A stretch of DNA of 64,000 bases from JBGAQP01 sp044220635 (GCA_044220635.1 JBGAQP010000013.1:42177-106176), one strand, 5' to 3'. Shown: positions 41,223 through 52,378, numbered from the stretch's first letter. The notes: a model not told the origin generated them from the sequence alone. Made by a program: numbers and translations.

Positions 41223-42491
41223 ATGGCGTCCATCCCATCCGCGACCGCAGGAGGCCCCGTGATAGACGCCGGAAGGTTCGATACCGATGTGCTCATCGTG
41301 GGCGCGGGCCCGACCGGGCTCGCCCTCGCCACGACGCTCGCCCGCGCGGGCATCCGGCCGCTCATCGTCGACCGGCTGGCCGCGGCGCAGAACACGTCGC
41401 GCGCCGCCGTCATCCACGCCCACACCCTGGAGGAGCTCGAGCCGCTGGGCATTTCGCCCCGGCTCGTCGAGGCCGGCATCCGCCTGCACCGCTTCAGCGT
41501 GCGCGACCGCGACCAGGTGCTCGCCCGCATGGCCTTCGACTGGCTCCCGAGCCGCTATGCCTGCCTGTTGATGCTCCCCCAGGACCGCACCGAGGCGATC
41601 CTGCGCGAGGCGCTGGAGAAGGCCCGCGCCTCGGTGCGCTGGGGATGCACGGTCGAGTCCCTGCGCGAGGATGACGACGGTGTGGAAGCCTCGATCGTGA
41701 CGTCCGCCGGCCGGGAAACGATCCGTGCGCGCTACGTCGTCGGCGCCGACGGCATGCACAGCCTCGTGCGCCGGACGGCGGGTATCGGCTTCGAGGGCCA
41801 CAGCTACGAGCAGTCGTTCGTCCTCGCCGACGTCGACATGGCGTGGAGCCCGGGGCGCGAGGAAGTGATGCTGTTCTTCTCGCCGCCCGGTCCCGTGGTC
41901 GTGGCGCCCTTGCCCGGCGGCCGCTTCCGCATCGTGGCGACGCTGGACGACGCCCCGGCCGAGCCCGGCGTGGAAGACGTCCAGCGCATCCTCGAGACCC
42001 GCGGCCCGGCCACCGGCACCGTGCGCGTGACGCAAGTGCACTGGAGCTCGCGTTTCCGCCTGCACCACCGCGTCGCCGACCACTACCGGAGCGGTCGCCT
42101 CGTTCTCGTGGGCGATGCCGCCCACGTGCACAGCCCCGCGGGCGGCCAGGGCATGAACACCGGCCTCGTCGACGCGTGCGTGCTCGGGAAGCTCCTGCCC
42201 GAAGTGCTCCAGGGCCGCCAGACCGACGGCTATCTCGACCGGTACGAGGCGCTGCGCAGGCCCGCGGCCCAGCAGGTGCTCGCGCTGGCCGGGCGCCTCA
42301 CCTCGTTCGCCATGCTCAAGGGCCGGCCGCAACGCTTCCTGCGCAACCTGCTCTTCCGGCTGATCGGCAGGGTGAGGCCGATGCGCCGACGGCTCGAACT
42401 GGGGCTTTCGGGGTTGAGCCGCCGGGATGCGGCACGGGTGCCGGCGCCCGAGCGCGGCGGCGCACCTGCCGGGCGCGAGGCCGTCGTCTAG
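41223..42491 (+). CDS. FAD-dependent aromatic monooxygenase (PheA/UbiH-type)
   Basis: A 422-residue flavoprotein hydroxylase. The N-terminal FAD motif is LIVGAGPTGLALATTLARAG (residues about 21-40). The middle DG motif (VVGADGMHSLVRR) and the C-terminal GD motif (LVLVGDAAHVHSPAGGQGMN) are complete. The family hydroxylates phenolic rings with NAD(P)H and O2. The substrate is unknown. Its expression is probably set by the divergent LysR regulator. Confidence 0.92.
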   Translation: MASIPSATAGGPVIDAGRFDTDVLIVGAGPTGLALATTLARAGIRPLIVDRLAAAQNTSRAAVIHAHTLEELEPLGISPRLVEAGIRLHRFSVRDRDQVLARMAFDWLPSRYACLLMLPQDRTEAILREALEKARASVRWGCTVESLREDDDGVEASIVTSAGRETIRARYVVGADGMHSLVRRTAGIGFEGHSYEQSFVLADVDMAWSPGREEVMLFFSPPGPVVVAPLPGGRFRIVATLDDAPAEPGVEDVQRILETRGPATGTVRVTQVHWSSRFRLHHRVADHYRSGRLVLVGDAAHVHSPAGGQGMNTGLVDACVLGKLLPEVLQGRQTDGYLDRYEALRRPAAQQVLALAGRLTSFAMLKGRPQRFLRNLLFRLIGRVRPMRRRLELGLSGLSRRDAARVPAPERGGAPAGREAVV

Positions 42492-42506
42492 CGCCGCCGG
42501 GACGGG

Positions 42507-45104
<2,598 letters not shown>

Positions 45105-45129
45105 CGCGTGCTATCCTTTTTTCGAGGCG

Positions 45130-45143
45130 TTTCCCCGGGGAAA
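45130..45143 (-). other. Palindrome TTTCCCCGGGGAAA in the clpB leader
   Basis: A perfect 14 bp palindrome, 26 bp upstream of the clpB ATG and 10 bp from the Shine-Dalgarno (AAAGGA). A second imperfect hairpin (CCCCTGC..GCGGGG) lies at 45147-45164. Together they could fold the 5' leader; thermosensor function is speculation. Confidence 0.4.
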
Positions 45144-45173
45144 TGCCCCTGCAAAAAGCGGGGGTTACCGCCC

Positions 45174-45201
45174 AGATGGGGAATATCCTCGCGCTTTCAA
45201 G
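45174..45201 (-). promoter_or_regulatory. Heat-shock (sigma32) promoter of clpB
   Basis: On the minus strand CTTGAA (-35), exactly 14 bp, then CCCCATCT (-10), an almost perfect match to the sigma32 consensus CTTGAA-N13/15-CCCCATNT. It would give a leader of about 65 nt before clpB. Confidence 0.9.
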
Positions 45202-45212
45202 CCTTTCCCGCC

Positions 45213-46064
45213 ATGCCCGACCGATTCCACGCCCTCGAAGAGACCATCACCGCCGACGTCGCGCGCGCCCTCAAGGAGGACGTGGGCACGGGCGACCTCA
45301 CCGCCGGCCTCATTCCCGCCGGGCGCCGCGCCCGGGCCCGCCTCCTCGCCCGCCAGAGCGGCGTGCTCTGCGGCACCGAGTGGTTCAATCGAACGTTTTC
45401 CACGCTCGACCCCGAAGTGGAGGTCTTCTGGCACCTCGGAGACGGGGACCCGGTGGTCGCCAACAGCTCGGTCTGCGAGCTCGCGGGGGACGCCCGGGCG
45501 CTGCTCACGGCCGAGCGCACGGCGCTCAACTTCCTGCAGCTGCTCTCGGGAGTCGCCACGCGCACGCGCCAGTTCGTGATGGCGGTCGCGGGCACCCGGG
45601 CGAAGATCCTCGACACCCGCAAGACCCTGCCGGGACTGCGCATCGCCCAGAAGTACGCAGTGCGCACGGGTGGGGGCACGAACCACCGGCTGGGGCTGCA
45701 CGACGGCATCCTCATCAAGGAGAACCACATCCTCGCCGCGGGCGGGATTCGCGGCGCCGTGGCGGCGGCCCTGCGTGCCGCCCCGCCCGGCACGATGGTG
45801 CAGGTGGAGGTGGAGTCCCTCGCGGGGCTCGCCGAGGCGCTCGAGGCCGGCGCGAAGCTCGTGCTGCTGGACAATTTCGACCTGCCCGCGATGCGCGAGG
45901 CCGTCAGGGTCGCGGGCGAGCGCGCGGAACTCGAGGCTTCCGGCGGGGTCCACCTCGGCAACGTCCGGGCGATCGCGGACACGGGAGTGCACCGCATCTC
46001 CATCGGATCGCTCACGAAGGACATCGAGGCCCTGGACCTCTCGTTGCGCTTCCTGCACCACTGA
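45213..46064 (+). CDS. nadC: Nicotinate-nucleotide pyrophosphorylase (quinolinate phosphoribosyltransferase)
   Basis: Converts quinolinate and PRPP to nicotinate mononucleotide in de novo NAD synthesis, 283 residues, normal length. Hallmarks: KEDVGTGDLTAGLI, ERTALNFLQLLSGVAT, DTRKTLPGLR (active site), GGGTNHRLGLHDGILIKENH and EASGGVHLGNVRAIADTGV. It is divergent from clpB with 108 bp between, and followed 40 bp later by mlaA. Confidence 0.97.
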   Translation: MPDRFHALEETITADVARALKEDVGTGDLTAGLIPAGRRARARLLARQSGVLCGTEWFNRTFSTLDPEVEVFWHLGDGDPVVANSSVCELAGDARALLTAERTALNFLQLLSGVATRTRQFVMAVAGTRAKILDTRKTLPGLRIAQKYAVRTGGGTNHRLGLHDGILIKENHILAAGGIRGAVAAALRAAPPGTMVQVEVESLAGLAEALEAGAKLVLLDNFDLPAMREAVRVAGERAELEASGGVHLGNVRAIADTGVHRISIGSLTKDIEALDLSLRFLHH

Positions 46065-46104
46065 TCCGCCCGACCCGCGCCCGACCGAACCGCGCCTTCC
46101 CTCC

Positions 46105-46797
46105 ATGCGCCTCGCCCTTGCCTTGTCCCTGGCGGTGTTCGCCTCGGGCTGTGCCACCACCGCGGACAACCCGCGCGATCCCTGGGAGCCCTTCAACCGG
46201 GGCGCCTTCGAGTTCAACGAGCAGCTCGACCGCGCGATCCTCAAGCCCGCCGCGAAGGGCTACAAGGCGATCACGCCCGATTTCGCGCGCACCGGGGTGA
46301 ACAACTTCTTCGGCAACCTGAACGACATCGGCACGGGCCTGAACAACATCCTCCAGGGCAAGCCCGCCGACGGCGTCTCGGACCTCGGCCGCGTGGCGGT
46401 GAACTCCGTGGTCGGGATCTTCGGCTTCTGGGACGTGGCCACGCCCTTGGGCCTCGAGAAGCACGAGGAGGATTTCGGCCAGACCCTCGCCGTCTGGGGC
46501 GTGCCCTCGGGACCGTTCTGGGTGATCCCGGCGCTGGGTTTCAGCACCCTGCGCGACGCCCCCGCGCGCTATGTCGACCCGAGCTTCGCCTACAACCGGA
46601 CGATCAGCGAGATCGCCGTGCGCAACTCGCTCTTCGTGGTCGACCTCGTGCGCACGCGCGCCAACCTCCTCGACGCCGAGAAGGTGATCGACGAGGCGGC
46701 CCTCGACAAGTACACCTTCCTGCGCGATGCCTGGCTGCAGCGGCGTCGCAGCCACATCCACGACGGCCGCCCGCCCCGGGAACCCGAAGAGGAATAG
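46105..46797 (+). CDS. mlaA: Outer-membrane lipid asymmetry lipoprotein MlaA (VacJ)
   Basis: A 230-residue lipoprotein of the Mla phospholipid retrieval system. Signal peptide and lipobox (FASGC, Cys about residue 16), then the family core: DPWEPFNRGAFEFNEQLDRA, NNFFGNLNDIGTGLNNILQG, GIFGFWDVATPLGLEKHEEDFGQTLAVWGVPSGPF. Normal length. The rest of the Mla complex is not in the window. Confidence 0.96.
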   Translation: MRLALALSLAVFASGCATTADNPRDPWEPFNRGAFEFNEQLDRAILKPAAKGYKAITPDFARTGVNNFFGNLNDIGTGLNNILQGKPADGVSDLGRVAVNSVVGIFGFWDVATPLGLEKHEEDFGQTLAVWGVPSGPFWVIPALGFSTLRDAPARYVDPSFAYNRTISEIAVRNSLFVVDLVRTRANLLDAEKVIDEAALDKYTFLRDAWLQRRRSHIHDGRPPREPEEE

Positions 46798-46907
46798 GCG
46801 TTTCGCGCCGCATCCGGAAGGGAATAAGATCGCGGGGTCCGGTGTTCGCCCGAAGCGGGGCCGCGCGGCCGGAGCCTCCGGCCACCCCGCCTTCGAAGGA
46901 GGTGCCC

Positions 46908-48197
46908 GTGCGCTCCTCGCTCCTGCGTCACATCCTCGCCCTGGGCGCGTTGCTGGCCGCGATGCCGGCTTCCGCCCTCTTCCACCTCTGGCAGATCGCC
47001 GAGCTCTACTCGAACGCGGACGGCAGCGTCCAGTTCATCGAGTTCACCGCGCTGGCACCCAGCCAGCAGTTCCTCGCCGGCCACACGCTCGTGAGCTCGG
47101 CCAACGGGGTGAACAAGACCTACACCTTCCAGACGAACCTTCCCGGCGACACCGCCGGAAAGACCTTCCTCGTCGGCACGGAGGGGTACGCGGCCCTGAA
47201 CGGGGTGACGCCCGATTACGTCGTGCCCGACGGGTTCCTCTCGACCGGGGGCGGCGTGCTCAGCTTCGCCGAGGCCTCCGATCTCTGGGTCTATCCCGCG
47301 CTTCCGGTGAACGGCACCTCGTCGCTCGCGCGCAGCGGCGCCCAGGTGCTCAACAGCCCGAAGAACTTCGCCGGCCAGACGGGCACGGTGACGCTGCCCG
47401 CCGCCGCGCCCCTCAACTTCCAGGCGCTGTGGTGGCGCTCGCCCGCGAACTCGGAATCGGGCTGGGGCGTGAACATCACGCACCAGGGCGACATCCTCTT
47501 CGCCACCTGGTTCACCTACGACACCGACGGCAGCCAGATGTGGCTCGTCATGTCCAACGGCAATCGCGTGAGCGGTGACACCTTCACCGGCACCCTCTAC
47601 CGGACGACGGGTCCGGCCTTCAGCACCACTCCTTTCAATCCCGCGCAGGTCGGCGTGACCGCCGTGGGCTCGGCCACCTTCGCCTTCACCGACGCGGACA
47701 ACGGCACCTTCACCTATACGGTGAACGGCATCACCCAGTCGAAGCCGATCACTCGCCAGGTGTACTCGAGCCCGCTGTCGAACTGCGTCTCGGGCGGCTC
47801 CTCGACGGCGACCCCGACCTTCCAGGACCTCTGGTGGGCCTCGCCCGCGAACTCGGAATCGGGCTGGGGCGTGAACCTCGCGCACCAGGGCGACATCCTC
47901 TTCGCCACCTGGTTCACCTACGGCGACGACGGCAAGGGCATCTGGCTGGTCATGTCCAACGGGATGCGCACCGCGCCCAACACCTACTCGGGCGCGCTCT
48001 ACCGGACCACGGGCCCGCCGTTCAACGCGAATCCCTGGAACCCGGCGCAGGTGATGGTGACGCAGGTAGGCAATGCGACGTTCACCTTCACCGGGCCGAG
48101 CGCGGGGACCTTCGCCTACACCGTGGGCATGGTGACGCAGACCAAGGCGATCACGCGCCAGGTCTATTCCACGCCGACCCTCTGCTATCCCCAGTGA
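46908..48197 (+). CDS. Secreted protein: N-terminal beta domain plus two ESGWG repeats
   Basis: A 429-residue exported protein. The GTG start is chosen for its AAGGAGG site; the signal peptide is about residues 1-24. Residues 25-165 form a distinct N-terminal domain (HLWQIAELYSNADGSVQFIE). Two repeats follow, 169-288 and 304-422, each with WWxSPANSESGWGVN, HQGDILFATWFTY, a YRTTGP motif and a terminal K/P-ITRQVYS. One cysteine follows each repeat (Cys293, Cys426), probably a disulfide. Function unknown; extracellular or surface. It heads a three-gene paralogue cluster. Confidence 0.85.
   Translation: MRSSLLRHILALGALLAAMPASALFHLWQIAELYSNADGSVQFIEFTALAPSQQFLAGHTLVSSANGVNKTYTFQTNLPGDTAGKTFLVGTEGYAALNGVTPDYVVPDGFLSTGGGVLSFAEASDLWVYPALPVNGTSSLARSGAQVLNSPKNFAGQTGTVTLPAAAPLNFQALWWRSPANSESGWGVNITHQGDILFATWFTYDTDGSQMWLVMSNGNRVSGDTFTGTLYRTTGPAFSTTPFNPAQVGVTAVGSATFAFTDADNGTFTYTVNGITQSKPITRQVYSSPLSNCVSGGSSTATPTFQDLWWASPANSESGWGVNLAHQGDILFATWFTYGDDGKGIWLVMSNGMRTAPNTYSGALYRTTGPPFNANPWNPAQVMVTQVGNATFTFTGPSAGTFAYTVGMVTQTKAITRQVYSTPTLCYPQ
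47439..47520 (+). repeat. 82 bp near-identical block, first repeat unit
   Basis: Matches 47841-47922 with only two mismatches in 82 bp and covers the ESGWGVN to ATWFTY core. The low divergence within one gene points to recent duplication or gene conversion. Confidence 0.9.
47841..47922 (+). repeat. 82 bp near-identical block, second repeat unit
   Basis: Partner of 47439-47520. The inner 67 bp also match 48361-48427 in the next gene with two mismatches, so the exchange has spread across genes. Confidence 0.9.
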
Positions 48198-48237
48198 CCG
48201 CGGGCGGCGCGGCCGGCCGCCCCGGGTGGAGGTTCCC

Positions 48238-49161
48238 ATGGACCCACGCACGCCTGTTCGCATCCTCGTCGTCGCGGCGGCGCTCGGCGCCGGAAGCGCC
48301 GCGGCCCAGATGGGCACGCCGAGCTACCAGGGCCTGTGGTGGCGCTCGCCCGCCGGGGCCGAATCGGGCTGGGGCGTGAACCTCGCGCACCAGGGCGACA
48401 TTCTCTTCGCGACCTGGTTCACCTACGACCGCGACGGCTCCGGGATGTGGCTCGTGATGCCCGCCGGGGCGCGCGTGGACGCAGGGCCCGGCGACACGGG
48501 ATACGAGGGCTACGGATACGGGATGATGATGGGCACGCCGAGCTACTCCGGGACGCTTTACCGGACGACCGGCCCCGCCTTCGATTCCATGCCCTTCAAT
48601 CCCTCCGCCGTCGGCGTCACCGAGGTCGGCTCGGCCACCTTCCAGTTCAGCGGGGCGCACGCGGGCGTGTTCGCCTGGACCGTCGACGGCGTGTCGCGAT
48701 CCGGGCCCATCGAGCGGCAGGTCTACGGCTCGCCCATGCCCAGCTGCGAGATCGGCGGCGCCCGCGGCGCCGTGCCCAGCTACCAGGACCTCTGGTGGGG
48801 CGCGCCAGCTGGCGCCGAGTCGGGATGGGGCGTGAACATCACCCATCAAGGCGATACCTTGTTCGCGACCTGGTTCACCTACGGCGCGAACGGCCGTGGC
48901 CAGTGGCTCGTGATGTCGAACGGGGCGCGCACCGGCCCGGGAACCTATTCCGGGACGCTCTACCGCACGCGCGGCCCGGCGTTCGACGCCGAGCCCTGGA
49001 ACGGCTCGCAGGTGCAGGTGGCGGCGGCGGGCAGCGCCACGTTCACTTTCGCCGATCCCGATCACGGCACCTTCGCGTACACTCTCGACGGGGTTTCGCA
49101 GGCCAAGGCGATCGTCCGCCAGGTCTACTCGGACCCGCCGACCGTGTGCCGGATGCCATGA
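48238..49161 (+). CDS. Secreted protein with two ESGWG repeats (paralogue 2)
   Basis: A 307-residue exported protein: signal peptide about 1-24 (ending SAAAQ), repeat one about 29-163 and repeat two about 181-302, with a cysteine after each (Cys170 and near the C-terminus). Repeat one has an insertion between the WLVM and YSGTLYR motifs that is rich in Gly, Tyr and Met (GYEGYGYGMMMG). It lacks the N-terminal domain of the preceding paralogue. The ATG has GGTGGAGG upstream. Its stop overlaps the next small gene (ATGA). No known function. Confidence 0.85.
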   Translation: MDPRTPVRILVVAAALGAGSAAAQMGTPSYQGLWWRSPAGAESGWGVNLAHQGDILFATWFTYDRDGSGMWLVMPAGARVDAGPGDTGYEGYGYGMMMGTPSYSGTLYRTTGPAFDSMPFNPSAVGVTEVGSATFQFSGAHAGVFAWTVDGVSRSGPIERQVYGSPMPSCEIGGARGAVPSYQDLWWGAPAGAESGWGVNITHQGDTLFATWFTYGANGRGQWLVMSNGARTGPGTYSGTLYRTRGPAFDAEPWNGSQVQVAAAGSATFTFADPDHGTFAYTLDGVSQAKAIVRQVYSDPPTVCRMP

Positions 49162-49382
49162 CTCTCGGGGCCAAGCTCTCCCTCGTCTTCCTCGCCTTCC
49201 TCGCCGTGCTCGCCGGGGTCATCGTCATGGCCTTCCGCGAGCGCCGTCTCGCGAAGTCCATCGCCGGCGACGACCTCGCCGCCCAGCAGGCCCAGGACGG
49301 CCGCGTGCTCGCCATCGTCTTCTCCGCCATCATGGGCGGCATGTTCCTCACCCTCCTCGTCGCCTGGCTCGTCTTCTTCTAG
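49158..49382 (+). CDS. Small two-helix membrane protein
   Basis: A 74-residue protein with two hydrophobic segments (about 5-25 and 50-73) joined by a charged loop (FRERRLAKSIAGDD). The ATG overlaps the upstream stop (ATGA), so it is translated with the repeat protein. The layout resembles small HIG1-type or generic twin-TM proteins, but no family is assigned. Its stop codon lies at the very edge of the palindromic element. Confidence 0.65.
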   Translation: MTLGAKLSLVFLAFLAVLAGVIVMAFRERRLAKSIAGDDLAAQQAQDGRVLAIVFSAIMGGMFLTLLVAWLVFF

Positions 49383-49471
49383 GAAAATGGGGACAGTCCC
49401 CATTTTCCCGTTGTAACAATCGCCCACGCCGGATTGTTACAGGGAGAAAATGGGGACTGTCCCCATTTTCC
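49382..49471. repeat. Nested palindromic element, copy B (REP/MITE-like)
   Basis: About 90 bp with the same plan as 11782-11879: terminal AATGGGGACAGTCCCCATT-type palindromes (one arm inverted relative to the other) and an inner TGTAACAATC (49412-49421) / GATTGTTACA (49432-49441) pair. The loop between the inner arms differs from copy A while the arms are conserved, as expected under selection for structure. The upstream gene ends at its left edge, and the thioesterase starts 9 bp after its right edge. Confidence 0.8.
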
Positions 49472-49479
49472 GATTCCAC

Positions 49480-49935
49480 ATGGCTTTCGAGAGATCGTTT
49501 CACGTCGCATGGGCGCAGCTCGATTCGAATGCGCACATGGCGAACACCGCCTACCTGGACCTCGTGGTCGACGTGCGCTTCATGTACTTCGCCGAGAAGG
49601 GCTTCCCGCCGGAGGAGTTCGCGAAGCGCCGGATCGGGCCCGTCGTGCGGCGCGACGAGGTGGACTACCACCGGGAGCTGCGCCTGCTCGATCCCGTCCG
49701 GGTGAACTTCCTGCTCGCCGGGATCAGCGAGGACGCCTCGCGCTTCCGCATCGTCAACGAGGTCTTCCGCGAAGACGGCAAGCTCGCGGCGCGGGTGACC
49801 AGCCTCGGCGGCTGGTTCGACCTCGCCGCGCGCCGCCTCGTCGCGCCCCCGCCGGATCTCGCGCGCGTGCTCCACGAGCTCGACCGCACCCCGGACTTCG
49901 CCGCCCTCGAATCGAGCCTGCGCCCCGTGCCCTGA
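49480..49935 (+). CDS. 4HBT-type hotdog thioesterase
   Basis: A 151-residue acyl-CoA thioesterase of the 4-hydroxybenzoyl-CoA thioesterase/YbgC-like class: FHVAWAQLDSNAHMANTAYLD opens the domain, with the conserved Asp in QLDSNAHM. ATG 49480 is chosen; an in-frame ATG at 49450 would add MGTVPIFRFH, encoded by the palindromic element and not part of the family. The substrate is unknown. Confidence 0.87.
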   Translation: MAFERSFHVAWAQLDSNAHMANTAYLDLVVDVRFMYFAEKGFPPEEFAKRRIGPVVRRDEVDYHRELRLLDPVRVNFLLAGISEDASRFRIVNEVFREDGKLAARVTSLGGWFDLAARRLVAPPPDLARVLHELDRTPDFAALESSLRPVP

Positions 49936-49990
49936 GCGCCGGCGGCGTTTTCATCGCCCGAAACGGCGTTTCGCGGCCGCGGATTGCGCG

Positions 49991-49996
49991 TAGACT
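49991..49996 (+). promoter_or_regulatory. -10-like TAGACT before paralogue 3
   Basis: TAGACT, 33 bp before the ATG at 50030, followed by a good Shine-Dalgarno (GGAGG). This suggests paralogue 3 has its own promoter, unlike paralogue 2. Confidence 0.4.
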
Positions 49997-50029
49997 GCGA
50001 GCGGTCCGTTTCCGCGAGCGGAGGCTCCC

Positions 50030-50971
50030 ATGAAGCGACTCGTCACGGCGGCATTCCTGTTCCTCCTCGCGCTCCCCGCCGGAGCGCAGCAAGTCGGCAG
50101 TTACGACGCCGCGCCGGCGCCGAGCTACGAAGGGCTCTGGTGGAACGCGCCCGCGGGCTCGGAGTCGGGCTGGGGCGTGAGCGTCTCGCACCAGGGCGAG
50201 CTCATCTTCGCCACCTGGTTCACCTACGACGCCGACGGACGCGGCCTGTGGCTCGTCATGCCCGAGGGGCGTCTCGTCGCGGGCGGCGACCAGTCCGACT
50301 GGAGCATGGAGATGGACATGGACATGGGGATGATGGGCCGCAACGTCGGCGCGCCCACCTACTCCGGCACGCTCTACCGGACGAGCGGCCCGCCCTTCGA
50401 CTCGGCCCACTTCGACCCGGGCGCGGTCGGCGTTCGCGCCGTGGGCATGGCGACCCTCATCTTCACCGACCGCGACAACGGCCTGTTCGGCTACACCGTG
50501 GACGAGGTCGCGCAGGCGAAGAAGATCACGCGCCAGGTGTTCGCGGACTCCGTGCCGGTGTGCACGCTCGGCGGATCGCCGGGCAGCGAGCCGAACTACC
50601 AGGACCTGTGGTGGCGCGCGCCCGCGGGAAGCGAATCGGGCTGGGGGGTGAGCGTGGCGCACCAGGGCGACGTGCTCTTCGCCACCTGGTTCACCTACGA
50701 CGCCGAAGGCCGGGGCCAGTGGCTCGTGCTTCCCGGCGCCTCGCGCACGGGCGCCTCGACCTACTCGGGCACGCTGTACCGGACGACGGGGCCCGCGTTC
50801 GACGCCTCGCCCTGGGACCCGTCGCAAGTCCGGGCCACTGCCGTGGGAACGGGGACCTTCGACTTCAGCGACCCGAACAACGGCACCTTCTCGTACGCCG
50901 TCGATGGCGCGCGCGGCGCGAAGGCGATCACCCGGCAGGTCTTCGCGGGGCCGAAGAGCGTCTGCCGCTAG
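50030..50971 (+). CDS. Secreted protein with two ESGWG repeats and a Met-rich loop (paralogue 3)
   Basis: A 313-residue exported protein: signal peptide about 1-20 (LPAGAQ), repeat one about 32-175, repeat two about 193-308, and a cysteine after each. In repeat one the loop before YSGTLYR contains MEMDMDMGMM (residues 93-102), six methionines alternating with acidic residues, a possible soft-metal site. The 3' end overlaps thrC by four bases: the TAG stops of the two convergent genes share one CTAG. Confidence 0.85.
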   Translation: MKRLVTAAFLFLLALPAGAQQVGSYDAAPAPSYEGLWWNAPAGSESGWGVSVSHQGELIFATWFTYDADGRGLWLVMPEGRLVAGGDQSDWSMEMDMDMGMMGRNVGAPTYSGTLYRTSGPPFDSAHFDPGAVGVRAVGMATLIFTDRDNGLFGYTVDEVAQAKKITRQVFADSVPVCTLGGSPGSEPNYQDLWWRAPAGSESGWGVSVAHQGDVLFATWFTYDAEGRGQWLVLPGASRTGASTYSGTLYRTTGPAFDASPWDPSQVRATAVGTGTFDFSDPNNGTFSYAVDGARGAKAITRQVFAGPKSVCR

Positions 50972-52377
50972 GCGCGCGCCGCGATGTAGGCCTTGATCGC
51001 CTCGGGATCGGGTTCCACGACCTCGAAGCGCTGCGGCAGGTCCTCGATCCCCTCGAATCCCGGCGGGCGCGGCGCGCCCTCCCCGAGGGCCTCGACGATC
51101 GTCGCCTCGAACTTCGCCGGCAGCGCCGTCTCGATGCACACCATCGGGTAGCGCGGCTCGCGCTGCAGGAGCGCGACTTTCACGCCGTCGGCCGTGTGCG
51201 GGTCGATGACCCGGCCGTACTTCCTCTTCACGAGGCGGATGGTCTCCAGGCGGTCGGCGTGGCGGCTGCGCCCCGAGACGAAGCCCGAGTCGTCCTGCAC
51301 CTTCTCCCAGGCGCGGTCGGTGGACAGGTCGAAGCCGCCCTTCTCCTCGACCTGGCGCCAGAGCCAGGCGGTCTTCTCGCCGTCCTGGTCCACCATGTCC
51401 CAGACGAAGCGCTCGAAGTTCGAGGCCTTGGAGATGTCCATCGAGGGGCTCGAGGTCGCGTGCGTCTCGGCGGTCTTTCGCGGGCGGTAGCGGCCGGTGC
51501 GGAAGAACTCGTCGAGCACGTCGTTCTCGTTGGTCGCGAGCACGAGCCGGCGGATCGGCAGCCCCATGCGCCTGGCGACGTGGCCCGCGAGGATGTTGCC
51601 GAAGTTGCCCGAGGGCACCGCGAAGGACAGGGCCTCGTCGTTCGACGCCGTCGCCGCGAAATAGCCCTTGAAGTAGTAAACCACCTGCGCGACGACGCGC
51701 GCCCAGTTGATCGAGTTCACCGCCCCGAGGTGGTGCGCCTCGCGGAAGCCCCGGTCGGCGTTCACCGCCTTCACCACGTCCTGGCAGTCGTCGAAGACGC
51801 CCTTCACGGCGAGATTGAAGATGTTGGCGTCCTGCAGCGAGAACATCTGCGCGCGCTGGAAGGGGCTCATGCGCCCGTGGGGCGAGAGCATGAAGACCTT
51901 GAGGCGCTCCTTGCCGCGCAGCGCGTGCTCGGCCGAGGAGCCCGTGTCGCCGCTCGTCGCCCCGAGGATGTTGAGCGTGCGCCCCTGGGCCTCGAGCACG
52001 TGCTCGAAGAGGTGGCCGAGCAGCTGCATCGCGATGTCCTTGAACGCGAGCGTGGGCCCGTTCGAGCATTCGAGCAGGTGCAGGTTCGGCTCGAGGGTCG
52101 CGAGCGGCGTGATCTCGGGCGTGCGGAAGACTTCCGCCGTGTAGCTGCGCTCGGTGATCGAGCGCAGCGCCGCCCCGGGGAAGTCGTCGGCGAAGAAGCG
52201 CAGGATCTCGAAGGCGAGCCGCGGATACGGCAGGTCGCGCATGGCGTCGAGCTTGGGGCGCGTGATGCGCGGCCACTGCTCGGGCACCGCGAGCCCCCCG
52301 TCGGCGGCGAGCCCCTCGAGCAGGATGTCGGTGAAGCTCTGGCCCGTGGAGGCGCCACGGGTGCTCACGTACTTCAT
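50968..52377 (-). CDS. thrC: Threonine synthase
   Basis: PLP enzyme converting O-phosphohomoserine to threonine, 469 residues. The PLP lysine is in GPTLAFKDIAMQLLG (near residue 110). Other hallmarks are YVSTRGASTGQSFTD at the N-terminus and ILGATSGDTGSSAEHALRG. It begins 1 bp after the hom stop, completing the alaC-(GNAT)-hom-thrC unit. Confidence 0.97.
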   Translation of the reverse strand: MKYVSTRGASTGQSFTDILLEGLAADGGLAVPEQWPRITRPKLDAMRDLPYPRLAFEILRFFADDFPGAALRSITERSYTAEVFRTPEITPLATLEPNLHLLECSNGPTLAFKDIAMQLLGHLFEHVLEAQGRTLNILGATSGDTGSSAEHALRGKERLKVFMLSPHGRMSPFQRAQMFSLQDANIFNLAVKGVFDDCQDVVKAVNADRGFREAHHLGAVNSINWARVVAQVVYYFKGYFAATASNDEALSFAVPSGNFGNILAGHVARRMGLPIRRLVLATNENDVLDEFFRTGRYRPRKTAETHATSSPSMDISKASNFERFVWDMVDQDGEKTAWLWRQVEEKGGFDLSTDRAWEKVQDDSGFVSGRSRHADRLETIRLVKRKYGRVIDPHTADGVKVALLQREPRYPMVCIETALPAKFEATIVEALGEGAPRPPGFEGIEDLPQRFEVVEPDPEAIKAYIAARA

Positions 52378-52378
52378 C

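Noticed and set aside
47412..48173. Repeated units considered as a CRISPR-like or VNTR array
   Set aside because: The repetition is in coding sequence with a period of 402 bp (134 codons) and follows protein domains; there are no spacers.
49125..49427. Left-reading 100-codon frame starting in the palindromic element
   Set aside because: Acidic low-complexity shadow of the small membrane protein gene; the start comes from the repeat.
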